The notes beneath the pieces were generated by a model, which worked only from the letters and a program-made list of their open reading frames with translations, made no database searches and was not told the origin of the DNA. Both the position numbers and the translations under genes were made by a program. Positions 24,801 to 36,800 of a stretch of DNA of 64,000 nt are shown here, piece after piece. Source of the DNA: Cliona cf. orientalis. Its lineage: Eukaryota; Porifera; Demospongiae; Clionaida; Clionaidae. Position 1 is the first letter of the stretch. Each line of letters opens with the position of its first letter. The stretch spans positions 4,144,545 through 4,208,544 of the forward strand of contig OZ005706.1 in assembly GCA_963930775.1 (NCBI GenBank), in the 5' to 3' direction.

Positions 24801-27800
24801 CTTCCTGCCTGCTTCCCTATGGCAACGGCAACTGGAACCAATGTTGTTGCCAGACTGCTGCGGCTCCCCAGCTGCCAGAGGCATCAGATTCGAATTCGAA
24901 TGATGTGGATGGTGAACGTGGGACACATACAGAGAGGAAGGACACACCGTTCCATTGTTCCAAGTAGGTGCGCCACCTGGCGAGGTCTGAACGTATCCCC
25001 GCTGATAAGTGGATGTGGTGGTGGGATTTAGACACTGTGGCTTGCAAGTTGTAGAGGTGTCTGATGAAGGAGCGGCCGGGGCGGACCACGGAGGTGGCAT
25101 ACTTTAGGTGGTATGCTGTAGGTGGCCCGCTAGGGACTGCAGTTCCCTTTGGGTACATCTTGTCTTTTTCTCCCAAGTGTTAGTAGGGAGCGTAATCTGG
25201 AAAGCTTTTCCACCGTTATCCTGAGCTCTTGAGCCACTGAGTCGATCTTGATGTCTAGGAATAATAAGCATGTGCTGGGCCCTTCAACTTTCTCTACCAC
25301 CTTTTGCTTATGATCAGCCCCTCAACTCTCTCAATGCTCTGGCAGACGGCTTCGAATGGATCACCAAACAGCTGGGCATTGAATTTTTGAGGCACTGCCT
25401 AGATGATTTCATCACCATCGGTCGCCCTCACACAGAAGAATGCGCATTCTCCCTCCACCTACTGTGCACGCCTGGGCGTCCCCCTGGGTAAAGCTGCATC
25501 AATGTAGACCTGGTCATCCCATTGCATTCCTAATATAGGACGGTCATCTGAGTGTAAGGGGATGATGCGAAAGGCACTTTTGACATCGATCTTGGCCAGC
25601 TGGGTGCCCTGGCCTAGCTCCAGAATTGCTTGAGCGATTTGCTCTACTCGGGTGTAAGTAAGAGAGGTGAAGCCTGGGTTGATGCCATCATTGATGCTAT
25701 GGTTCTCTGGGGAGTAGAGGTCTAGAATGAGCCTCCATTGCCGGAAGTGTGTTTCGTGGGAATTACCCCAAACTTGCTGGTGTGAATGCCGAGGTGTTGG
25801 ATGTCTTGAGGGAGGAATGGGCCCAGTATTGTGTGCTACTGTGATTCCTGCTTGAGATATTCCTGTATGACTGAGGGGTGCTCCAGTGCTGATTTCATGT
25901 TTCTCTTGGAGGGCGCAGCTATTGGGCGCTATCAAAGCCAATTCTAAACCTGAAGGTCATACCCTGTTCTGAATTGGCAATCAAGTTCTTATTAGAATTC
26001 TACACTTAATAGCCAGTAGAAACTGAAATACTGACAAAAAACTGACTATGAGCTCAAGGCAGACTGCTTAAATAGTACAACCAAACGGACCAGAAATAGC
26101 CAGAAAAAGTGATATCAAGTGTGCATGAGTACAAGCTATAAAATGTAAGGATTAATGATGCTAATCCTAGTGAGAACATTCCAGCTCAGCGTGCATGTGA
26201 CACGAACACGTAACTATGATATCGTCACTTAATTATTTTCAACAGACTCCACAGGAGAAAGGCTACGTACTGCTGGTTTGGGTGTGCTTGGAGCAGGATG
26301 TGCCATTCCTCTACTCGTAATGGCGAGTAGATTCCCATGAGCAGGGGTGTTGTAGTTCCTTCGCTGGTCATAGGGCTTCAAGTTGGAGTAGGTCAGGCAA
26401 GTATGGGTAGCATTCTGTTAGGGGGGAGCTTGGGATAATAGTATGATGGAACCTTTTCGGGTGCGGGGAGGAAGAACCCTCCAACGGTCACACCGTGATA
26501 GGTGAACTGGTATATACCTATATGAGGCTTCATGCAGAGTGGGCCTAGGTGGGGGGTGCTATAGACTGTGATGGTCAGGCTTGAGGCTGGAATGTACAAC
26601 AAAGGTTGTGCTGTTGAAATGCGCATGCGTGCTCTGTCATGATGTCAAGTGCACGCATGCACAAGAGGTTTGATTCTGCTGGTATTATGAGTATTATTAT
26701 AGCAAGTATGATAATTTTACAGAATGATAGCAGTGAGATATGTGTATATGGCGGGTATGGTTCTGCGGATATAATAATATGCTAGGGGTATCTGGATAGA
26801 CGTGGCTATAAGAAGCCACTACTGCTAGCTGTATGTGTCTTCACATTCAGTCCGATAGCTGCGTGGTAGCTTTCAGTGGCGATGGGCGCTCTTGGCCTTC
26901 TCTCCGTCGGGGCCGGGGGTGCAGGCCGACTTTGGATGGTCCTGGCCGCATCCTAGTGCTTGAACCTGCGGGAGCCTCCCGGGGCGTTGTAAAGGTGACA
27001 GACGGGCACTGCTTCTCTCCTGGTTGGCCCAGGTTTCCCGGCGAGGTTCAGCGGTGCCTCAGGACAGCACTAGGAGGGGTGGTTGTCAGAGAGCTGATTT
27101 TTTCGCCATTCCAGCGAAGCAGAGGCTGTATAGTGTCCCGTTGATCTGGGACCACCGCAGATCTTTGGTGACTGCCACTTGTCGCCACAAGGTGTGGTCG
27201 TATTGGGCCCACCCTAGATCCTCAAAATCCTTATAGCACTTCACGATCGTGGATTGATAAGCCATGAATTCAGGGACCATGGTGGGGTATCTTGTGGAGA
27301 GGGCGCTCGTTCGGGAGGCATAGCCCTGGGACCACGTGAATATGTTTGTGATTGACTTCTTTTTTTTTGCATTGGTGGCACTGCAGTAATGCAAGGTGGC
27401 TGTGTCTTCCATTGTGGAGAGCCAGGTTTCAGGGAGTAAGTCGTGGATCTCCACGAATTCTAGTTGGATGATCTTGGAGAGCAGCTTTTGGGGGAGTGGC
27501 ATCACCTTGTGGCCGAGATACAGCCCTGCTGGTACCATGAATGGTAGCGACGTGGTGGTGGCTGGCGGTGCTGACGCCTGTTGGAGTGCCATTGCTGCTG
27601 TTTGCGGCTGTTGTGCTGTGGTGCTGTGGTAGGGGCTGCCGGTTGCTGCGGAGTGGCCTAGGTGAGGGGGGCGGTTGCAGGTTGAATGATGGTAAGGGTT
27701 GGGGGGTGTTGCGTATTGTTGTTAGCTGTGGAGGCTGCATTGGCATTTGCAGGTAGTGGGTTGGCTGGGTGAGGTGGGGGATTGATGAGGGGTAGCGCTG

Positions 27801-30800
27801 GCAGCAAAGCTGGGGGAGGCATTTGGCCCATCAGAATACCAGCAGTTCCTATAATATAACAAGTAGATGAAAGGGTGTGGTGAGTGTAGGTGTCGTGCTT
27901 GTTTGTGGTATAATGGCTTGCTTATGGGGTAGTATGGGTAGGATATGGCAAGGTGGCATAACCTCTGCTAGCTTGAGCTGGCTCGTGCGCTCACGCTTGG
28001 GGCGGCCAGTGTAGCTAGGCTGGAGGTGTACGTACGTACGTACGTACGTAGTAAGCTTACATCCGGTCTGGAACGCGGTTGCACATTTGCGGCGAGTTGG
28101 CGCTGCACGCATCCTTCCGGTGACCGGTGTCTGGTTGCGGCCGGCGCGGCCAGTCGGCCTTGTTAACATATTGTGTGCTGCACTGTGCGCATGCACTGCC
28201 TGTGCAAGTAGATGTCTGCGATAGCGCGTATACATGAGCATGTATATATGAAATTGCATAAGCGCCTAGCCGACGGGAGCCTGAAAAACAAGTACAATGC
28301 ATGCATGGCTTGCCTGTACCCTGGCTGCGTGCCCTGTGCTCAGCAGCTGCAGAAGCACTGCCAAGGTAGCTAGGTAAAATAATGATAGCTATATGGTTAT
28401 GGCTATGTTGCGATGCTCCGAGTGTAGTCTCAGATGACAGAAAGGGGTGGGGGTAGTCTAGGCGGGGCCTGGACACTCTGGGTGTGTATGTTGGGCTAGG
28501 CTCGACCCATGCATGCTGTGTGGGTTTGGTTTTTTTACGAGGAATTAGCTTGCTACTTACCCAGAGTGTTTGCGGTGGATGTGGTGGCTGACATCGAGGC
28601 GGGTTGGCTTCCGGACCCTGGAGTGGTTGTGGCGGGTGCAGTCTGGCCGGAGGAGACGATGGGTGGTACGGAGGAGGGGGGATTCCAGGAATAATCGAAG
28701 CCAGGACCACTCGAGGGGTGGTAGTGGGAGTGTCGGTGGTGGGAGTAGTGACGTTGGACGTGGGAGTCGTCATATCTTATGGAGAGAGGGGTTGGATACA
28801 AAGCTTTCGTTAGTCGGGGTAGTGCAGGATTTGTTTACCTGGCGTCTTGGAAGTCGACTGAGACTGAGAGTTTTAGTTGAGCTAATGATTTATTGCAGTA
28901 TTGCCTTTGTTGTACTGTGCTGTGCATTTGGTTTTGACGCACGTTAATCCTTCACTGCGCGTGCGTCGTGTTGCTGCAGCTGCGCTGCCGCGCCGCCGTC
29001 AGCCACGCCCTCCTATGGTTAACTCGGGTTAAACTGATGTTTCAACCCCCATGCCATTGATCCATGCCTGGGAGAAATTTTTGCGCCTGCGTATTCTTGT
29101 TTCGTACTCCCGACAAATGACGTACCAAAGTGTAGACACAAGGGATTTGTCTTGATCATCAATTTCAGCACGTAGCCACGTCCATAGTCTGATGGTCTTC
29201 TCTTACATCCGTTGCCACTTTCGGAATGTATCTTTTGATACTTGCCTTTTCAACTGCTTTGCTTTCAAGGGGCCGCTCGAGCTGGCTGCCATTCTGCTTA
29301 CAAGTGGCCATTTTGCAAATTTTATGACTCGGCAATTTTTACACGTGGTAATTAAATTATTACGAGTGCATGCGTATATCTTGTCCGGCCATAATGACCG
29401 AGCTGGAGAGAAATGGATGGCCAGTGTAGCTATATAATCGGATTCTTGCCAATGGCCGGCTGTTATTTTCATCCCTGCTTTGCTAATGTAATAGAAGGTT
29501 AGAACTTGTTCTACCTACATGTATATTCACTGTTACTTTTCTTGTACCTGCCATCAAGAATAAGCCCTAGGTACATTGTACAGTAGTGGTCAGTAAAAAG
29601 TTAATGTTCAGTTCTGTTGTACGATCATTTTGAGGTGAGAACATTTCCGTTTTCATACCATTCCGTGGTACGGGGAAGTACGCATGCACGCGCATCCATC
29701 GTTTTTACGTTTGCGCAAACGCTTAATTGTAGGCTTGACCGTACTGCAATAATTAACCGTTCTCGATACCACATTGAAGGAACGAGCTTTCGGGAAGCCG
29801 TGACCAATGGAGAAGCACCTGTAGCCAACCCTCGTACAGATTCGATAATGTAGCAGACATCGAAAGAAAGCTGTATCTTTGTGTCTTATCAATTGTCAGG
29901 TACGTTTCGAGCGAGTAGTTTGAGCGATTGCCTCGTGCTAAAAAAGCTGTCAGCTTGGCTTCCAGCAAGCGCCTGTGTAGAGCTGCCTAGCGATTGTAGA
30001 AGCCAGCGCAGCAAGCGACAAAGGCTGTCTTATTACACATTGCATGTGCTCACTCCAAACATTTCTCACCTACCAAATGAATGCTTATCATCTTTTTGTC
30101 CGTACCGTTCAGCTACCGTTTTGTTCTTGTTTTCACACTGTTCAACAATCGTAGAATAGGAAACGGAATGTTAACCTTTTATTGGCCACTACTGTATATT
30201 CACGTGTGTATATCCTACTCCAATAGTAGGCGTGGCGTGGCTACTATTGAGAGCGGCGACTATTTTGTTCAGTACTTCCGGAGGTGCAGCGACTAATTAA
30301 GAGTGGCGTCTGATTGAACGAATACGGTACAGTATAGTGGAAAATTTTTGTATGGTGCTAATTTTCGTATATTTCGTATGCTCTATCCCTTATACGAAAA
30401 TAAAAACTGCGAAAATTTGAACGTGCAAGAAATTTTTCCTTTAGTGCGTGACCTTTGACCTATACGCATACGCCTATGACGGCCATACGCGATGGCTAGT
30501 GGCAGGTGCTAAATGCATGTAAATGCAAGGCTAGCTCACTCTTTATCGGTTCTTTGCCAAGGCATCGAAATAGAGTGACCTTCCTGATCCCAGTGGACTG
30601 CTATCAGCATTGATTAGCCCTTCTACGATCAAGGAAGTCAGTATTGCTAGCGTTGCCATATACCGCACGTAAGTGCGAGAAGGTAAGTGTGAGAACTACC
30701 AGCTGCGAATGGGCGCAATCTTTAGCAGCAAGCATATGAAATTAAAAAATATGAAATTTTATTCTATGGGTGTTTTGGTCAATCATACGAAAATTTCCAG

Positions 30801-33800
30801 CATCTTTAAAATACCATGAGAAGCCTAACGGTGCTTTGTTCATTGTATAAATCAGATACATGCATATAGTAACAGTCCTGTAGTTCATGGCACGTATTAA
30901 ATATATTGAACTATACTATCTCATACCAATCTTCAAGGGGTCAATGTAGCATCTTCCAATGTAATTATTACCGTAATTCATGAATATTTTGTTGTTAAAA
31001 TATTTTTGGACAAGCCTGGCCTGTGTGAAAATTAAATGTGCAAAATACATACATAATATTAATGATAATGTGGTACAAGATCGTTATTCTGAAAATTATT
31101 AAATGATCACACGAAATATTCACGATTTACGGTACTTCATAACTGGAATTGCTACAGTGCTACAGAGCAAGAGAGTAGATTTTTACCACCGTGTGGTTTT
31201 TGCAGTATTTTGTGGTTAAACTTGCATGTATCTTTATTTGATTTGATACCCAGTTAGGTCAATGGATGGACTATCTACATATGCAGTGGAAAGCAGATAT
31301 CACCTTCTATATGGCTTCAGCATGCAAGAATGGCCAAAAATTTCCAATCCTTATGTTAGGCACAGTTTCACGAGATTGGATTATAGTTAAGAACCATGAT
31401 TTGAATTGAAGATAGGTACCAACTAGATACATCTTTGTGCCAAATAAGAAGTCTTAACTACAAAGTGTCACGGAGATATTCACCAAAATAGCCTAAAATA
31501 TGGTCTATTAACGTTAAGCACAGAATCTTGCATGAAAACTTTAGTTAAGAGTCAATATTGTGCTCTATGTTATACATAAAGCATAGGTAGTAGTGGTTTA
31601 CCTGAAATGCAGGAGACAGTTACTATAGTAAACCACGAGGGCTAAGCCCAAGTGGTTTTGCATAGTAACTGTGGAGTGTATTTCAGTGGTAAGCCACTAC
31701 TACCTATGCTTTATGTGGCTTGTATCATGTTCTAACTGCCAGCCATGTTCTAACTACCATGTTTTAACTTCCAATCATGTTCTAACTACTACTACCTGTG
31801 GTCTGGGTTAGATAAACTATAAGCGGTGCCTTTGATCTGTATGGCTTCCATGATACAAGCATCCTTATGCATTAACAATCCTAGTGTATATGTGAAACTG
31901 CGAATATGTTGCAGGAAACGCCCAATCCGGAAGCAAATATTTCCGCCGGTTGCTCCAGACGGGTCGAAGTCTGCCTTGATGACGTATGCCCAACACATGT
32001 ATATACAATAGTGACGTTTACATTGACCACGCCCACTGGCGATCTAAGAAAGAGAGGCAGCGAGAACCGAGCTCTTAGCGTTCAACGCGTGGAGCGCTTC
32101 GCTTCTGAAGCGTTGGAAGTACGGTAAGATAGTAACGATAAGCAGCCTAAGAGCCTTTTTAATGCTCCATAGTATTTTTGTGGGGCTGATAGCTACCGCT
32201 TGACTAGGCGGTCCGACAGTCGCTTGTGTTAGCTACGTAGGGTATTACTGTGTAGAAGCAGACATACCAGAGTGATTCTCTACCTTCAAAAACTTGCCTC
32301 AACTCATCCATAGCCTTCGATCTTGCAATTTTTGATCGTTTGTATTGGTATGTATAGCGCACGTGATACCAGACCAATGTCATCGTTCATCATACCTTCT
32401 GTTACGGAGCGATGTTTGTTTGATGCTTTGCACACCAGTACTGCAGCTAAAAGTGCTATTTCTATTCATTGCAGGTCAAAATAAGTGTGCATGCAAAGTT
32501 AGAAAAAAATCTACTCTTTTGCTCTGTAGCACTGTACTAGACATTAATTTTAATTATGGGTGCATTATTGTTTAATTTTATGTATAGGTTACATCACGAG
32601 GTGGAGGTCTTTACGGGATTTACACACCGAGGGCTGGAGGCCCGAGGCTATGTAAATCGCGTAGAGACTGAACCGAGTGATGTAACCGACTTGTACCATG
32701 GGCTACATGGTCCTGACAACGTATCTACGGCCTAGTAACTACAGCGCCGGCTCGAACGCGTACCTAGCAACAGTTCAAACCATTGAATCGATGTTGGACA
32801 TCGATGCATAGTGAGCCGACGCCGTTTTCTGTCCAACTCGAGCTTCTTCCTTGACATTCAGAACCACAATACTATCGTCTCTGCGTATAAAAAGCCGGCC
32901 ATATCATCGCTGTCTTGATTTCAACTCGAGGTAGTCCGAGTGCAGCTCTGTTTTTACTACTGCTGACTTGGCAATCATTCGCTCCACCCATTCAATTAAC
33001 GCAGTAAGACCTGCCCACTAATCATCTGCATACAGTACTCTGCATAGCACTAGAGTCCTGTACTTCATCTCTTTCACTAACAAAAGATGCTGTCACTACC
33101 CTAGCAGGCATGATCATGTAAAATTTCATAGCCTCAGAGGTAGGTGTCTACCTAGATAGACACCTCCTAATAGGTGTCTATTTTATTTAGACACCTCCTA
33201 TAAATCAATCTGATTGGTCGGAATGTTACGACCATGGTACAAATTCTGGATAAGCACCTATGCAGGCAAACATTTATGAGCTGTGTTTAAACTGAGACTA
33301 CAGTGCTACACAGCAAGAGAGTAGATTTTTACCACCGTATGGTTTTGCAGTGTTTTATGGTTAATCTTGCATGTATCTAGATTTGATTTGATACCCAGTT
33401 AGGTCAACGGATAGACTTATCTACATATGCAGCGGAATGTTGATGTCACCTATATGGCTTCAGCATGCAAAAATAGCCATAAATTTCCAATTTTTATGTT
33501 AGGCACATTTATGATGAAGATAGATACCAACTAGATACACGTTTGTGCCAAATAAGAAGTCTTATTTCTATTCATTGTAGGTAATAATAAGTATGCATGC
33601 AAAGTTAGAAAAAATCTACTTTTCTGCCCTCTTGCTGCCTGCATTAATCATGATGGCGCTTGGTTCATTTATTATTTCAGATGAATGTCAAAATAAATAT
33701 GGGAACGCCAATGCTTGGAGATACTGCTGCAGAGTGTTTGACCTGCTAACAGTGGCTGCTGTAAGTCTAAACAACTCTGCATCAATACTTTTATAGGGCT

Positions 33801-36800
33801 TAAAGTTTTTCTCCTGCAGATTATTGATGAACAAGTATTATGTGTACACGGTGGGCTGTCTCCAGAAGTCAAGACACTTGATCAGGTAGGTGAATAGAAC
33901 AGTTATAGACCTTGAAGATTGTTTCTGTATGATTGGTCACAGAAGCTATCTATCAGTCCTGATGCCTTGTCTATGCTTCTGTATGCTTGACCATCGCTAG
34001 TATAGATCTTACACTTGCGAAATGGATGGTACACCTTACAATTGTACATTGGGCTTAGACCGGGGGATGGGCCGATATTCAAAGTATCAATGCCGCCTTT
34101 GGACATGAAAGAGCGCCCAGGTAAGTTACCCATGCTATCTTCATACTTCAAGTAGTAGCAGCCGCTACTAGTGATTTCAGCCTTATTCAAGCACGGTAAT
34201 ATCAATCAAGAGTCAGGATGGCCGGTTAACGGGCCGATACTTTACTGTGTGTCATTGAGGGCAGCTGTATTAAGCTGGGCCAATACTTTACTGTGTGTCA
34301 TTGGCGGAAGCCATATTAAGTGGCATGGTTACATCACTAGCTGTGCATGGTCATTCTTTTGTGCTGAAATGCGGCATAAAGCTAGCTAGGCTTGGGTTTA
34401 CAGCTGTTTGGTAGGTTAATTATCGATCTTACGTAGACAATTCGAAGTTCAAGTTCAGTTCTCCCGTTTGAGCTGCGTTTTTCAAGGGCAGCTATACATT
34501 GGTGCATATTCGAGTAATCAGTAGACCTTAACAAGAAATTGAGCCCAAAGGGGGTGGGGGTGGGCTGGGGAGGGGAAACCTACTTGCAGAGTTTATCCAT
34601 ATAGAAGCCACCCACGAATAGTGGCCACACATGGAGCTCTGCACGAATAGTGGCCACACATGGAGCTCTGCAAAAAAAATAGTAATCGCACAATTGCATG
34701 CCACGATTGATCATTAGTTCGCAGCTAAAGCATAACAATGGATGTCCTTGACTTGGTTCTACTGCTTATTGTTCGATCATGTCTCAAATATTGGAAAAGC
34801 AGTCCTGAATTACCAGTCTATCGTGTTGACACCAACTTGCATAAGGACAATAAATTATAGTTTGACCCTGAGGCCAAGGAATCTACGGTAGTTAGAATCC
34901 TGATGCCCCTGGGCTATGACGCCCAAGTGTAGCAAAGGTGTTACTAGGGGGCGGAGGGATTCTAAGTATCGTAAATCCTGTTGGCTGAGGCGAGCTACAT
35001 ATAAGTTATTTAGAATTTACACGGATGGTTAGCATCACTTCTTGAAAATCTGCCATGGTCACTGCTAACTCTATCAACCAGATTCTTCGAGACTTGCTTG
35101 AATGAGGGTTGCAACGAGTCGTTTTCTGCCTGCCGGAGATAAAGATGCGCTAAGCGCAGCTGTTTTGTTGCCATACAAGGACTCTTTGGAAACTGAAAAC
35201 ATTTGCAAAATGGCACCATTTCGCTCGAAGTCTCTCGGAGCTACATGTATCTTGATGAGGCTGTCATCGAAGATGGAGTCAAGTCCTTACTTGTGACTAT
35301 GTCACTAACTCATTCAGAGGACATTCACAGAAAATTCGCAGAGACCAAGACAGACAAAGATGTTCGCAAGCTAGGGAGTCGCTATTCCAGCAAAAACTCG
35401 CCAAGATACGGCGTACTGTGTGTGAATGTGGAGATCAAGAGCTTCATTTAGAAACAGACAATCTGGAATTTCAAATTCCTACAGTAGCGGTAAAAAACGG
35501 TGACGTTTCATTCCATTCCGCCCCGTCGAGACGGAAGTAAAAGGACCGTTTTCCATACACAAGCATAGCAGATTATAACAGTTGTTTTTCAGGTCAAAAG
35601 GTCACATGTCCGGTCAGTTAATCTTCTGAATGGACAGTATGTCCATTCACAATACACAGTGTGCACTGTAGTGCACAATTTATACTATAGAGATCAATGG
35701 GTTGTACTACTACAGTGTTTCTGCTACTATACTTCAAAGGGGCGCCCCGCCCTGTTTGTGAGTGGCTGGTTTGCAAAAAATGCTGACAGCTGCAACAGTG
35801 GTTTGCAGTACAGTGGTACGTAGCTCCCAAGTGTTGTGGGTATCTTTGGCTTCCCACAATCAGCTCAGAGGCACACAACTAGTGGTTGAAATGTACTCTC
35901 TAGTGGTTGTACTAGTGTACACAGCACATGCACACATATAACAAATTATAGTACATGTAGATTGTACATACACAGTGACTATCCAAATGCACATTGTAAA
36001 AGTAAGCCTGCAAAAGCAAATCATTCTCTCTTCATGGCCAGTATATATCCCATAATAATATTCAATGATGGTAATGTTAACCACCCTGTTTGAATTCAGT
36101 CCTAGAGGAAACACTGTACTAAGTGAGCAGGTGTTCGCCATCAATAGTATTTAAAGGGAGGGTGGCATAAAAAATTTTTAATTTTTTTATTGGCTCTTTT
36201 TGAACCTTGGGTCGAGTTATATTCACACAATTTTTTGGAGCTTTTCTGCTCTGCGACTTTTGCAGGAAATGAGGTCAGTTTCCACTGATAATTGCATCCG
36301 CTTTTGCTCCATCCGGTTAGGGCGCGGTTTCGACATGATGTCAGAAAAGGAACGTGTGGAGCTAGCTCAAGCTAGCTAGCCATAGAATATGATCAACAGA
36401 TGTGTAGTTGCCGGGTATTTTAACATCCCTAGCGATTGTGTAAGCCTATTCAAGTTACCCAGCAATGCTATTCTAAGACGCAAATGAAAAGTAGGTACAG
36501 CGGACGCGAACTCAGTGGAAGGCTACTGAGCACTCAATGACATTTTTATGAGCTGCCATTCACTGAGGACTGTTTCGATGTCCACTCGGCGCTTGCTTCT
36601 CAGTTTGGGATGAAGAAAAGGAGGCGGTTGAAGTCTGGAGCTATTCCAACAATATTCCACCGACCATCCACGGCATAGGGTGCCACTGAGACTGGGGAGT
36701 CGCGCAAAAGGACAATTCCAATGGTTGCTGACGAGGGATTTTAAGTATATAGAAGGAGAGGAGCTGTAGAGAAGAGACAGAGGTTTAAGGTATATTATAA

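Larger units (their letters stand above)
24214..28801 (-). mobile_element. DIRS-like retrotransposon, truncated and internally rearranged
   Basis: On the minus strand the order is gag-like ORF1 (28801 to about 27086, probably with an intron), reverse transcriptase (25941-25488), an inverted RT segment, RNase H (25300 to about 24600) and the start of a tyrosine recombinase (24411-24214). The recombinase stops after about 65 residues, where hAT sequence begins, so the downstream end is lost. The terminal repeats needed to place it in DIRS or PAT were not found. Confidence 0.75.

Noticed and set aside
28057..28773. 238-codon Pro/Thr-rich open frame on the minus strand
   Set aside because: It overlaps the probable spliced first exon of DIRS ORF1 in another frame and continues into low-complexity sequence. 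The donor at 28560 makes the shorter exon more likely.
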